64,000 nucleotides of DNA from Thalassomonas haliotis (GTDB lineage: Bacteria > Pseudomonadota > Gammaproteobacteria > Enterobacterales > Alteromonadaceae): NCBI RefSeq assembly GCF_028657945.1, contig NZ_CP059693.1, forward strand, positions 4,030,001-4,094,000, in the 5' to 3' direction. The notes under the pieces are model-generated. The model had not been told where the DNA came from. It was given only the letters and a program-made list of their open reading frames with translations, and did no database searches. Of this stretch, positions 1-8,433 are shown in pieces. A program made the translations under genes and the position numbers. Each line of letters opens with the position of its first letter. The first letter of the stretch is position 1.

Positions 1-371
1 GCTTCCTGCCCCAGCGCCCTGATAAGCTCACGCATAAGCGCGCTAACGGCTATCACACGCAGGCTTTCCTGCCCACTTTGGCTGTGCGATGCATCAATAT
101 ATAAAGTGCGCATAGTAACTTTGCCGTACATTCTGACCGCATGTAACCTTCCCCCGGGAATATAGATTGCCCTGTCGTTCGGCACAGTCCAGATCTCGTT
201 CTCGGTATACAGGCGCATAATTCCGCTACTTGCATACAGCAACTGATGGCGCTGATGTTGATGCTCTTTAATATAAAAACCGTCCGGGAACTCTTTCACC
301 ATAACCGCGAACGTCTGCGGCAGCTCTTGAAAGTCGAGGTGATTGGTACTGCGGGTAAGTTTTGCTGACAT
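1..371 (-). CDS. AraC-family regulator, N-terminal sensor part, cut by window start
   Basis: An open frame on the minus strand starts at an ATG at 369-371 and runs without a stop off the window edge. It begins MSAKLTRSTNHLDFQELP and contains a cupin-like stretch (HQHQRHQLLYASSGIMRL, then YIPGGRLHAVRM) typical of the ligand-sensing domain that precedes the DNA-binding domain in AraC regulators. The DNA-binding part lies outside the window. It is divergent from the metC-like gene, with 112 bp between the two starts, so it may regulate that gene; this is inference. Confidence 0.7.
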   Translation of the reverse strand, partial: MSAKLTRSTNHLDFQELPQTFAVMVKEFPDGFYIKEHQHQRHQLLYASSGIMRLYTENEIWTVPNDRAIYIPGGRLHAVRMYGKVTMRTLYIDASHSQSGQESLRVIAVSALMRELIRALGQE

Positions 372-483
372 CTGAAAAATAAAACACATTCAACTTGGCG
401 ATATTTCGATGAAGTATGGCATGACATCGAATAGCCGTCAAAGCTAGTCTATTGCCAGGCTCACATTGCAATACAGAATAAAG

Positions 484-1644
484 ATGACTCATATTAACAG
501 CAAACTTGTTCACCTCGGGCGCAGCAGCGCCAGGGAATCACTTGCGGTCAATCCGCCTTTAGTGCGCGCCTCGACCACAGTTTTTCCGACACTGGCGGCA
601 TTTAAATCATCCTACCGGGGGATCACCTTTGAAAGCCCGCGTTATGGCCGCTCCGGCACCAGTACCGCCTTTGAATTACAAACGGCCATGGCGTCAATCT
701 GCAATACCCAAACCTGTATCGCCACCTCATGCGGCCTGAGTGCATGTGCCGCGGTGCTTAGTGCCTACGCAACGCCCGGCAGCCACCTGCTGATTCAAAA
801 AGAGGTATACGGACCGACCAGGGCGCTGGCTGAAAATGAATTACGGCGCATCAAGGCCAAGATTGAATATTTTGACCACGTAGATGAATTAGCGCAGTTA
901 ATCACACCGCAAACCAGCCTGATTTACCTGGAAGTGCCCGCTTCCCTGAGCATGAAGATGCTCGATATCAGGGCAGTAACGACAATGGCCCAAAGGCACA
1001 ATATTCCGGTAGCCTGTGATTCAACCTGGGGGACCCCCTACTTTTTTGATGCCCATGCGTTAGGTATTAATATTTCTATCCACGGGGCAACAAAATATAT
1101 TAACGGTCACTCGGATACCCTGCTGGGTTTGCTCACCGGCAGTTATGAAGATCTGGCCAAAACCCGGCAATGGTGCGAGCAATTCGGCTCTCATGCCGCC
1201 CCGGATGCCTGCTGGATGACACTGCGGGGACTGCGCACCTTAAGCGTCAGAATGGAGCGCCACCAGGAAAATGCCCTGCATCTTGCTAAGTACTTGCAGG
1301 CACAACCGCAAATCAAAAATGTGCTGTTTCCCGCCTTAGCGTCCGATCCCGGACATCACTTGTGGCAGCAACAGTTCTCAGGAGGGGCCGGCCCCTTTAC
1401 TGTTGAATTGCAGCCATGCAGTGAAGCCTGTTATGAAAAATTCTTCGATTCCCTGAACTTATTTGCCCTGGGCACCAGCTGGGGCGGCTTTGAAAGCTTA
1501 GTGATGCCTGCCATTGCCCATCATTTACGCTCAAAACAAACCCTTGCTGATGAAGGGCGCATGGTCCGGCTACATATCGGCCTGGAAGATAAGGATGAAC
1601 TCTGCGCCGATTTGCAGCAAGCCCTGGCGCTACTTGGCGGATAA
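484..1644 (+). CDS. metC: cystathionine beta-lyase (MetC-type PLP enzyme)
   Basis: A Cys/Met-metabolism PLP-dependent enzyme of 386 aa, the normal family length. These enzymes cleave cystathionine to homocysteine, pyruvate and ammonia in cytosolic methionine synthesis. Visible hallmarks are RYGRSGT (about residues 53-59), which contacts phosphate and cofactor, CDSTWGTP with Asp179, and IHGATKYINGHSD with the Schiff-base lysine at about residue 204. I chose the ATG at 484 (MTHINSK) because the ATG at 466 adds only six residues and has no better ribosome site. Its last bases overlap the convergent gene at 1630. Sequence alone cannot exclude a cystathionine gamma-synthase or another lyase of the family, but the motif pattern and chain ending fit MetC best. 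Confidence 0.85.
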   Translation: MTHINSKLVHLGRSSARESLAVNPPLVRASTTVFPTLAAFKSSYRGITFESPRYGRSGTSTAFELQTAMASICNTQTCIATSCGLSACAAVLSAYATPGSHLLIQKEVYGPTRALAENELRRIKAKIEYFDHVDELAQLITPQTSLIYLEVPASLSMKMLDIRAVTTMAQRHNIPVACDSTWGTPYFFDAHALGINISIHGATKYINGHSDTLLGLLTGSYEDLAKTRQWCEQFGSHAAPDACWMTLRGLRTLSVRMERHQENALHLAKYLQAQPQIKNVLFPALASDPGHHLWQQQFSGGAGPFTVELQPCSEACYEKFFDSLNLFALGTSWGGFESLVMPAIAHHLRSKQTLADEGRMVRLHIGLEDKDELCADLQQALALLGG

Positions 1645-2064
1645 ATAGTCAAATAATGCTCTGCGCTGAGAAGATGAAAAAGTATAATAACTAAATGCAA
1701 TATTTTGCTCATCAGCGCTTTTCAGCAAAATCATTCTGGGAAAGCTTTGTTTACTTTCAAAACCGGTAAAATCAGACCAGGCAATTTTCTGTTTGCCACC
1801 GTATTTGATATAGCTGATCCCCTGCTCATCAAGCGCTAAACCGTATTCAATAATCTTACTTTTTCCGGAATTAAAAATGATCAGCCAGAGGCTATATAAA
1901 GTAAAAAGAATTATCGCCGGATATAATAAATAGGTAATGTGCTCTATTGATTGCTGCTCAATAAGCGCCACTATACCGCCGCCAACAAACATCCAAAAAA
2001 ACTGCGTGAACAACAGATAAAAGCGGTTAAAGATATTCTGGCCCCGGCTTTGGATCAAAAGCAT
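1630..2064 (-). CDS. small membrane protein with PH-like C-terminal domain (STM3941/YcxB-like)
   Basis: A 144-aa protein with two hydrophobic segments in the first half (about residues 12-36 and 46-63). A cytosolic region follows with the pattern ALDEQGISYI..KIAWSDFTGFES, which resembles the PH-like fold of STM3941 and YcxB-type proteins (a beta strand carrying a W-D-I/F pattern). Function is not known. It is convergent with metC and overlaps its end by 15 bp. The assignment rests on architecture and the short W-S-D-F motif only. Confidence 0.6.
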   Translation of the reverse strand: MLLIQSRGQNIFNRFYLLFTQFFWMFVGGGIVALIEQQSIEHITYLLYPAIILFTLYSLWLIIFNSGKSKIIEYGLALDEQGISYIKYGGKQKIAWSDFTGFESKQSFPRMILLKSADEQNIAFSYYTFSSSQRRALFDYLSAK

Positions 2065-2414
2065 TTATGATCCCATTTGACAGAGAATATTATCATTACC
2101 ATGTACTGACAAAATGTTGCATGATGGACTGCTTAATTTCCGGCGCTGTCTGCTGGCTAAAGCCGTGCCCTGTTTTATATGAATTGCGGCTAACCGCATG
2201 TTTAAATTTATTCCCATAACCGCCCTTGCTGCTCGACTACGCAGTGGTAGCATGCGCTGATTTCATTATCGACATTATACCACTCATGCCGGCCGCCTCT
2301 GGCCTCACAATCTTGCCCTTATCCAGGATAGGCAAATGAATAATGAACCAAGGGAGTCGGCTCCCAAGAAACGTCCTGAGCCTATATGGGCCCCGCCAGG
2401 ACTCCGGCATCGAG

Positions 2415-2873
2415 TTACTCCTGTCGCTTAACGCCTATGCCGGCAACGGCTTGCTGCAATACATAAAATGACTCTTCCTTTTCAATCAGTTCATAGCCAT
2501 AACGAATATAAAACTTCAATGCTTTTTCATTGCTTTCAAATACCCGCAAACGAAGGTAAGGTTTTATGCAATTCGCGCGTAATCTTCCCAGTGCTGCTTT
2601 ACCAACCCCTTTACCCCGGTATTCCGGGGCAATAATAAGCATCATAATATACTGGTTGTCAGGGAGAGCTTGAGTTTGAATATAACCAACAGGGGTTTCA
2701 TCCAGGACCAGCAAGTTATTGACACAGGATAGCCACCTAGTTTCGAAATCATTTTCCTGCCACTTTAAATCCCAGCCCCATATTTTCTCAATATGCGCAC
2801 GCATGGCGTCAATATAGAGCTCCCAAAAAAACGTTTTGTGCTTCGCTGTTGCGGCTTCAAATCTCAAATTCAT
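2415..2873 (-). CDS. GNAT-family N-acetyltransferase
   Basis: A 152-aa acetyltransferase when started at MNLRFEAAT (2873); the longer frame to 2951 adds a cysteine-rich leader that does not look like protein. The acetyl-CoA loop is clear: IIAPEYRGKGVGKAALGRL (R/Q-x-x-G-x-G/A), followed by the C-terminal NEKALKFYIRYGYE block in which an aromatic-rich helix closes the CoA site. The substrate is unknown. The gene stands alone and was probably never part of a neighbouring operon. Confidence 0.8.
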   Translation of the reverse strand: MNLRFEAATAKHKTFFWELYIDAMRAHIEKIWGWDLKWQENDFETRWLSCVNNLLVLDETPVGYIQTQALPDNQYIMMLIIAPEYRGKGVGKAALGRLRANCIKPYLRLRVFESNEKALKFYIRYGYELIEKEESFYVLQQAVAGIGVKRQE

Positions 2874-2955
2874 ACCTGGCTCAACCCGACATCCGCAACA
2901 CCGGACAAACTGGAGCGCAGCGAAAATTTGCTGCGCTTGCATACTGCACACGGGT

Positions 2956-3138
2956 TCATTGCATACTTGCCATTTTTAATAAAAATAGCGCCAAACCAGC
3001 AAATAGCAGACAGCCAACAACCAGCATAATAATCAGCGTTTTTGATTGACCTAATGATTGCATTAAACCTGTTTCAGTGGGGAACAGTTGTTCGAGTAAA
3101 CCAGGCTCTTTAATGTTGTTTTTGTGCTCTCTACCCAT
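2956..3138 (-). CDS. small single-membrane-span protein, unknown
   Basis: A 60-aa ORF from an ATG at 3138 (MGREHKNNIKEPGLLEQLF), with GGAG about nine bases upstream. A charged N-terminus is followed by one strongly hydrophobic helix (TLIIMLVVGCLLFAGLALFLL, about residues 35-55) and a short tail. A longer frame begins at 3177, but the leader looks like untranslated sequence. No family is recognised. It is upstream of the GNAT gene on the same strand, about 80 bp away, so co-transcription is possible. Confidence 0.45.
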   Translation of the reverse strand: MGREHKNNIKEPGLLEQLFPTETGLMQSLGQSKTLIIMLVVGCLLFAGLALFLLKMASMQ

Positions 3139-3177
3139 AATATAAACTCCATACAGAACTAAAACAGCTTGACTCAA

Positions 3178-3634
3178 ACAGCTTGAGTGGCGGTAAATTT
3201 TTTAATACCACAGCAACAGTATGTTAAATGGTTTGGCAGGCAAACGAAAGGCACAACTTGCACCCGCCGCCACGAGTCCCAAAGCAAAAATGTTGAACCG
3301 GGCACTTGTGCCTGAACAAGCAGATGGCCTTACCACATTTCCCCGTTCACGGCGATGGCCGGGTAGTGAAAGCGACAGTTCTCCCGTTTCTCCCTGTGTC
3401 AGGCTATCGATATCCTGGCACAGGCGGAAGCCACCTTCAACACACAATTTAATACTTAAAATTCAATAAGTTAAAATAGCCAACTATCGATTATCCCCAA
3501 CCAGAAAAAGTCCCCTTTTCTATGGATTTATCCCGCTTTTTTTACTATAACTAAGTGGTCAAATTCAATCCAAAGGAGGTACTTCAGAGCAGCATTTACC
3601 GACTCCAATAAAGAGCAAATAAACAACAAGCGCT
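3178..3634. other. gap with frames open on both strands, no assigned gene
   Basis: Between the small membrane gene and the SymE-like leader lies about 450 bp with no convincing gene. Part of it (3202-3469) is unusually GC-rich beside AT-rich flanks and is open on both strands (81 and 82 codons), with odd compositions rich in Arg, Ser, Pro or Cys. Neither reading has a good ribosome site. It may be a structured RNA or the remnant of an element. Confidence 0.3.
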
Positions 3635-3695
3635 ACCCCTGAGTGGACCAACACCCAGAGATAGCTAACCAAAATAGATACGAGGAGTATCCATC
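3635..3695 (+). promoter_or_regulatory. SymE-type 5' leader, copy 1
   Basis: This leader aligns with the one in front of symE at 31792-31852. Both share ACCCCTGAGTG, ACACCCAGAG, GCTAACCA and an AGGAGT ribosome site just before CATGGCTAAA. CTGAGTG (3639-3645) and CACCCAG (3652-3658) can pair with one mismatch around a six-base loop. In the known SymE system the leader is the target of an antisense RNA, so this could be a regulatory segment reused for a different gene. Confidence 0.5.
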
Positions 3696-3860
3696 ATGGC
3701 TAAAGATAATGATATGCCAGAGTTTAACGCGGTTAAAGTTTTTTTAACAAAGCTTTTAACAAGCCTTTTTACAAAAAAGCGTCCCCCCTCCCCTTACCCC
3801 CCGTTGACTCAAGCGGGTTATCTACATCCGGTAACTTTGCTACAGGAGCAGGTATCATGA
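3696..3860 (+). CDS. 54-aa protein behind a SymE-type leader, unknown
   Basis: ATG at 3696, preceded by CGAGGAGT eight bases upstream, opens a 54-codon frame ending at 3860. It starts MAKDNDMPEF, matching the first residues of the SymE protein at 31853 (MAK....PE), but the rest is unrelated: a short amphipathic stretch VKVFLTKLLTSLF, then a KKRPPSPYPP segment. Its stop overlaps the next start (ATGA at 3857-3860), and AGGAG for that next gene lies inside it, so the two are translationally coupled. It may be a leader peptide or a small functional protein. Confidence 0.5.
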   Translation: MAKDNDMPEFNAVKVFLTKLLTSLFTKKRPPSPYPPLTQAGYLHPVTLLQEQVS

Positions 3861-4198
3861 ACACGGCGAAAGCGAAACCCGACTCTGCCTCAGTCAACAA
3901 AGACAACAACGCCAAAGAAAGTGAAAGCAAAACTGGCAGCAAGGAGCACATACAAAGTGCCCAACAAAAGGCCATTTCCGCTGAAGTGTTGGCTCTGACC
4001 AATGACTTTAACGCCTTCAGCGCAAACTGCGCCTTTCTCTGTGAAGCTTTCGCCGCCATTGTCAGCTACCGGGCAAACATAGACGCCTATATCGTTTATG
4101 GCGTTAACCACTATGGCCTCTGGATAAAAGAACAAGTGGTAAACTTCGATGAAAGGATAGAAAAACTGCAAGAGCACATCAGGGAGCTGCACAAATAA
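3857..4198 (+). CDS. 113-aa unknown protein coupled to the 54-aa ORF
   Basis: The ATG at 3857 overlaps the previous stop as ATGA and has AGGAG eight bases upstream. The first 30 residues are polar and low-complexity (KPDSASVNKDNNAKESESK). The rest looks folded: a helix with NDFNAFSANCAFLCEAFAAIV, then an aromatic-rich YIVYGVNHYGLW and a charged amphipathic C-terminal helix (FDERIEKLQEHIRELHK) that could form a coiled coil. I recognise no family. The SymE-type leader suggests a regulated small stress or toxin-like locus, but no toxin motif is visible. Confidence 0.6.
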   Translation: MNTAKAKPDSASVNKDNNAKESESKTGSKEHIQSAQQKAISAEVLALTNDFNAFSANCAFLCEAFAAIVSYRANIDAYIVYGVNHYGLWIKEQVVNFDERIEKLQEHIRELHK

Positions 4199-4242
4199 CG
4201 GCTTAAGTGACTCCTCAGGAGGGAACAGTCAAACAATGTCTG

Positions 4243-4266
4243 GCCCGTTTTGCTAAACGGGCTATT
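4243..4266 (+). terminator. Rho-independent terminator of the 54/113-aa unit
   Basis: GCCCGTTT, loop TGCT, AAACGGGC, followed by TATTT; 45 bp after the stop of the 113-aa gene. It closes the two-gene unit. Confidence 0.65.
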
Positions 4267-4475
4267 TAACCTGAACGCGGGCCGGAGCACACAAATGGCT
4301 GGAACATGTTTGCAAAGAAATATTCATAAAAAATACCGCGGGGGAAGAAACCATTGAAATCAGGTGAGCGCTAAAGGTCGTCTGAGGAGGTATCAAGCTG
4401 CTGAAAAGTTTAACCGTCAGTATAGCCCGGGAAAGGCAGTTTTCCTCTCTCTTTACTACCCGGCGCCCCTACAAA

Positions 4476-4682
4476 TCAATGACTCAGGGGAATAGAAATC
4501 CGGGATAAATTTTTTACGTCAAAAGTGTAGCTTTTTTCTTCAAACAAAACATCCACTCGGTTATTTTTGTGTATATGAACTACGTCGAATTCATCACCAA
4601 AAGCCAGCATCTTATCGCTATTAAATGCTTGAATATTACCATTTGCAATATAATGGCCTTTTTCCATTTTTGTGTGTTTCAT
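4476..4682 (-). CDS. 68-aa unknown protein with a very strong ribosome site
   Basis: The ATG at 4682 (MKHTKMEKGHYIANG) follows GGGGAGGTGATAAAG, a near-ideal Shine-Dalgarno sequence. The ORF could run to 4766, but those upstream codons translate the ribosome site itself, so 4682 is the start. The product has no signal or membrane segment and looks like a small beta-rich domain (alternating hydrophobics in DEFDVVHIHKNNRVDVLFEEKSYTFDV). No family is recognised. Confidence 0.6.
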   Translation of the reverse strand: MKHTKMEKGHYIANGNIQAFNSDKMLAFGDEFDVVHIHKNNRVDVLFEEKSYTFDVKNLSRISIPLSH

Positions 4683-4949
4683 CTTTATCACCTCCCCTTT
4701 AATAATAGACCTTACCGGCATTTTTCTGGTGATTAACCACCGAAAAACATCTCTTTTAACCCACAAAAATGCTTTATCGCTGTCATGTGCGCAGCCAGTT
4801 GCAATGAACTCAAGAAAGGGGGTTTTACCGGTCGTTGCAAATAGGCCTGAGCAGGCTTGAAAAGCTTAATGGCCACAGAAAAAAGTCGCTTAAATCAAGG
4901 GGAAGAAAAAGCCGGCGCTATGTTTCCCGGTGAAGCCAATAAGCTAAAG

Positions 4950-5831
4950 CTACCGCTTCAATGATTTATTGTTCATCCACCAGTCGGTTTTAATTTTCAG
5001 CATAGGCTCAGGTGAATCCAGATAAAATACTTTACGTTTTTCCACTTGAGCTTTGAGCAAAACCCCCTTCATAGCCTTGAGAAAAAGTTGCTTCAAGGAA
5101 CCATCCGCCAGGGCTTTTGCCATGCCGTATTTTAGCTGCTTTGCCAACTGACGATTGGTTTTGGCGGTCGCGATAAAATGATCCGCCGGATAAAAAAGCG
5201 CAAGCGAATCCTCGGCCGTCAGCGCAGCGCCTTGCCCTGCCTGCTGATCAACTGCTATTTCACCCCATATTTCATTTATTCCCCGGGAAATATACTCGAA
5301 CCGCCCGGCTTTTAACATCCCGAGCAAGGACAGGTAATTATTGGCAGTCACCGTTTTAATCTTATTGTGTGTCAGCACATGCATATCCGCCCAGGTAGAT
5401 ACGAATCCTCCCCTGAGTCCCTGGTTTAAATCTGTCAGTGCTTTCACTTGGCTAAATTCAGCTTGGCTGCCTTCTCTGATCAACAGCAGTCGATATCCCA
5501 GCAACCCCATGGTAATACCGGGTTCAACCCAGTTGAATTTCGGCGCCCGCTCCTGGTTATAACCAACACAGTTAACGTCTACGGTGCCGTCCACCATAAA
5601 TTGCAACTTCCTGGGGTCGGACGAATTGAGCACTTCGGCGTAAGGGTGCTTGCTCAACCGGGTAGGACCAAATTTGTCCTCGGATTTTTTCAGCAATAGC
5701 TTGATAACCTCGGTACAATAATGGTACCTGACATCGGTAAAGCTATAGGTCAGGGTTCGGGCCTGCTCCGCGGCTGCCGGCAAAGGACAGACCATGAGCA
5801 AAACGAATATCCATATTACTGCTATTTTCAT
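4950..5831 (-). CDS. periplasmic substrate-binding protein, SBP_bac_3-like
   Basis: A 293-aa protein with a clear signal peptide (MKIAVIWIFVLLMVCPLPAAAEQA, cleavage after AAA). The mature part follows the pattern of stand-alone extracellular solute-binding proteins common in Alteromonadales: LTYSFTDVRYHYCTEVIKLLLKKSE near the start, and a C-terminal lobe with ALADGSLKQLFLKAM, the usual G-x-L-K/x-x-F tail motif. No permease or ATPase lies nearby, so it may be a sensor-like or orphan binding protein. The ligand cannot be told from sequence. Confidence 0.7.
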   Translation of the reverse strand: MKIAVIWIFVLLMVCPLPAAAEQARTLTYSFTDVRYHYCTEVIKLLLKKSEDKFGPTRLSKHPYAEVLNSSDPRKLQFMVDGTVDVNCVGYNQERAPKFNWVEPGITMGLLGYRLLLIREGSQAEFSQVKALTDLNQGLRGGFVSTWADMHVLTHNKIKTVTANNYLSLLGMLKAGRFEYISRGINEIWGEIAVDQQAGQGAALTAEDSLALFYPADHFIATAKTNRQLAKQLKYGMAKALADGSLKQLFLKAMKGVLLKAQVEKRKVFYLDSPEPMLKIKTDWWMNNKSLKR

Positions 5832-5882
5832 TTATTTATTAATACAAGCGAATGCTTCTTTTATGACTAAACGGCTCTTTCC

Positions 5883-6026
5883 TCATGAAAAGGCCAAATG
5901 CCCACACACCTTATAATTATTAGTTGTTGCAATCAACGCCAGGATAACGATTATCAAAAGAATCACAAACATTACCGGAAAATGCTTGCTATAACAGGAA
6001 TTTTTATTTGCCAGCTCTCTATCCAT
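5883..6026 (-). CDS. possible 47-aa single-span membrane peptide
   Basis: The minus strand carries a 47-codon frame (MDRELANKNSCYSKHFPV...) with one long hydrophobic helix (VMFVILLIIVILALIA) and a short C-terminus. It lies 51 bp upstream of the SBP gene on the same strand. There is no good Shine-Dalgarno before the ATG, so coding is uncertain. The remaining stretch to 6366 shows no other gene, only AT-rich sequence that probably holds the divergent promoters. Confidence 0.3.
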   Translation of the reverse strand: MDRELANKNSCYSKHFPVMFVILLIIVILALIATTNNYKVCGHLAFS

Positions 6027-6366
6027 TGCTGATAGATCACAAATTATTACAGACTAAATATAAGATAAAATCATCACCACGCTCCAGGCTTGTTATCCTT
6101 AAGAATAACCGGCAGTTACAACGTTTGATTATGATGAGCCAAGCCCGTATTTTTCAGCCAATGCGGCTTATCGCCTGACCGGACATCTACAGCTGTCGCA
6201 ATCCGGTCACTAGCCCGGCAAAAACTGTAGTAAATAAATTAAGCTTTTGATTGTTGAACCTTTATTTAATATAAAGCTCTTATAGCAAAGTCAGGAGCAT
6301 AATATAAAACCTTAACCATGCACTGGCGCCATGGCTAAAAACAATAAAAATACACCAGGATATCAA

Positions 6367-7170
6367 ATGCAACGATTCACACATTTCGCTTTTTTAACCT
6401 TAATCACATTCAGCAGCGGTTTTGCCCAGGCCGATGGCTTAACCGATTTGAAGAATGCTTTAACACGCCTGCAGGGCACCGGCCATTTAAGCGCCGAACT
6501 CGAAACCGTTACCGAACGCACCCGGGGAGAAGATGAAGACAAGAAAATAACCAAAGGCCAGGTGAAAGTCTGGCTTGAAGACGACAGCCAGGGCTTGCAG
6601 GTGCTCTATAGCAAAGCAGTATTATCTTTAATGGAAACAGAGGCCAGGTTAAAAGCCGAAGACGAAGAAGCCCAAACACAAACCCTCAATGCCATTGACG
6701 GTATTAATGCCACAGACCTGCATGCCATGCTTTCCGCCTCATCATCGCTATTACGCAATATCGAGCAGGCCAGTTTTATTGACGAAAAAGCCGTTGATGA
6801 AAACGGCCAGGCTTTACGTTTGCTGCGTTTTGATCTGCCGATGGAGTTTTTTATCAACGACAAAGAGATTCGCGGTTACGTGAAAAAATTTGCCGCAACT
6901 TACCATATCTGGATAGACAAGCAGGGATACCCGCAAAAAAGCCGGGTAGAATTTAACGGTAAAGGCCGCGCCTATATTTTCTTTAAAATCACCGCTTCGG
7001 GTTCACGGCAAACCCAATATCAGGTCGTAGATGACCGCCTGGTAATAGTGCGCAGTGAAGAGCAAAATGAAAATACCAGCACCTTCGGTTACTTCTCCCG
7101 CTCTGGCGTAAATACCCTAAAAATTCACGCCAGAGAACACAACAGCACACTTGCCAATCGCTCACAATAA
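6367..7170 (+). CDS. secreted/periplasmic protein of unknown function
   Basis: A 267-aa product when started at the ATG at 6367 (MQRFTHFAFLTLITFSSGFAQADG), which gives a proper signal peptide and has AGGA nearby; the upstream ATG at 6331 would put 12 polar residues before it. The mature protein begins with a lipoprotein-localisation-like beta pattern (LSAELETVTERTRG..KGQVKVWLEDDSQGLQVLYS) and ends in repeated strands (AYIFFKITASGSRQTQYQVVDDRLVIVRSEEQ). It could be an outer-membrane-associated or lipid-handling periplasmic protein, but no family is recognised. Charged and acidic residues dominate the central helix region. Confidence 0.65.
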   Translation: MQRFTHFAFLTLITFSSGFAQADGLTDLKNALTRLQGTGHLSAELETVTERTRGEDEDKKITKGQVKVWLEDDSQGLQVLYSKAVLSLMETEARLKAEDEEAQTQTLNAIDGINATDLHAMLSASSSLLRNIEQASFIDEKAVDENGQALRLLRFDLPMEFFINDKEIRGYVKKFAATYHIWIDKQGYPQKSRVEFNGKGRAYIFFKITASGSRQTQYQVVDDRLVIVRSEEQNENTSTFGYFSRSGVNTLKIHAREHNSTLANRSQ

Positions 7171-7183
7171 CTGACCGCAAACA

Positions 7184-7222
7184 AAAACCGCCGGTGTGCT
7201 TTCAACGCAGACTGGCGGTTTT
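7184..7222. terminator. bidirectional terminator
   Basis: AAAACCGCCGGTGTGC and GCAGACTGGCGGTTTT pair over 16 positions with one wobble and one mismatch around a seven-base loop. It separates the convergent genes ending at 7170 and 7226 and has A/T tails on both sides. Confidence 0.75.
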
Positions 7223-7225
7223 CGC

Positions 7226-8287
7226 TTATTCTTGTTCGGGGATTTTCAGGCCCATTTTTTTCACCCTTTTGCGCCATAACTGCCTGGCCAGTTTTTGCAT
7301 ATCTTCGTCTTTGTCTCCTTCATCGACAATTTCGATACCCAAAATCGTTTCCATCAGATCTTCCAGGGTTAATATCCCTTCGACACTGCCATATTCATCC
7401 ACCGCCAGCATAATATGACTTTTGTGGCGGTTAAACTCGTCAAAAGCCTGCGACAGGGTCATGGAGCTTAATAAGGCCGGTATATGGCGGCAATAATCTT
7501 TAATCGGTTTATCGCTGTTTCCGCGCAACTGGGCCAGCAGGATATCGCTTCTGAGCACATAACCGATCACATTGTCCCGCTCCCCCTGATAGATAGGAAT
7601 ACGGGAAAAACGCTGATGACAGCATTTATAATAAAAACCGGCCACATCCAGGTTTTGGGGCAAAGAAAAAAGTACCGTTCTTGGGGTCATGGCATCCTTT
7701 ACCTGCAACTTTTTCAGCAACAAAATATTTTGCACCATCAGGGACTCGTAGGGCACCAGGTGGCCTTCTTTTTCACTGAGTTCAGCCATAGCGGCAAATT
7801 CTGAGCGGCTGAACCCGGTTAAAGTTTGCTCCTGGACTAAACCTGAAGTGATTTTTTCTGAAAGTTTGACAAAAGGGTATAACAGCCAGATCAACCAGTG
7901 AAGGCAGTGGGCGGTGATCGGCGCCAATTGCTTCCAATAGTGGGCGCCTAACGTTTTAGGAATAATCTCAGAAAAAATCAGGATAAGTAAGGTCAGTATT
8001 GCAGAAATAATACCCAGATAAGCGTCACCGAAAATCTTGGTTGCCTGAGAACCCGCTCCTGCTGCGCCAACGGTATGGGCTATGGTATTTAACGTTAAAA
8101 TGGCCGCCAGCGGTTTATTTATTTCCCCTTTAAGACGCGCCAGGATAGTCCCTGAGCTTTTCCCCTCTTGCTGTAAAATGGCAACATGGGCGGAGGTTAC
8201 ACTCAAAATCACGGCTTCGGCAATTGAGCATAAAAAAGAAAACAACAAAGCAATAGAGATAAAAACAATTAATAGCAACATTATCAT
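7226..8287 (-). CDS. CNNM-type (DUF21) membrane protein with CBS domains
   Basis: A 353-aa protein with an N-terminal CNNM transmembrane domain (about residues 1-170: several hydrophobic helices, with the conserved FSEIIPKTLGAHY motif near 105-118). A CBS pair follows (about 195-330), with the family signature DAMTPRTVLFSLP and, in the second CBS, MLAVDEYGSVEGILTLEDLMETILG. CNNM/CorB-type proteins are linked to Mg2+ or Co2+ efflux and resistance. The usual CorC_HlyC domain at the C-terminus is missing; the chain ends soon after the CBS pair, as in short family members. Confidence 0.85.
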   Translation of the reverse strand: MIMLLLIVFISIALLFSFLCSIAEAVILSVTSAHVAILQQEGKSSGTILARLKGEINKPLAAILTLNTIAHTVGAAGAGSQATKIFGDAYLGIISAILTLLILIFSEIIPKTLGAHYWKQLAPITAHCLHWLIWLLYPFVKLSEKITSGLVQEQTLTGFSRSEFAAMAELSEKEGHLVPYESLMVQNILLLKKLQVKDAMTPRTVLFSLPQNLDVAGFYYKCCHQRFSRIPIYQGERDNVIGYVLRSDILLAQLRGNSDKPIKDYCRHIPALLSSMTLSQAFDEFNRHKSHIMLAVDEYGSVEGILTLEDLMETILGIEIVDEGDKDEDMQKLARQLWRKRVKKMGLKIPEQE

Positions 8288-8433
8288 TAACTAACTTGGG
8301 TGATTAAGGATCATTTTATCATATTTTCCAAGATATTATGCTGCTAAATCAACGAAGAACAAAAAGTTATAGACGACTTATCCGTATAAAAACACCAACT
8401 CCGGCTAAAATATCCCCCAAAGGAGAAATAAAA

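Noticed and set aside
2065-2253. 62-codon minus-strand ORF upstream of the STM3941-like gene
   Set aside because: No ribosome site, unusual composition and no domain pattern; looks like chance frame.
7484-7804. 106-codon plus-strand ORF within the CNNM gene
   Set aside because: Antisense shadow of a clear gene with good motifs.
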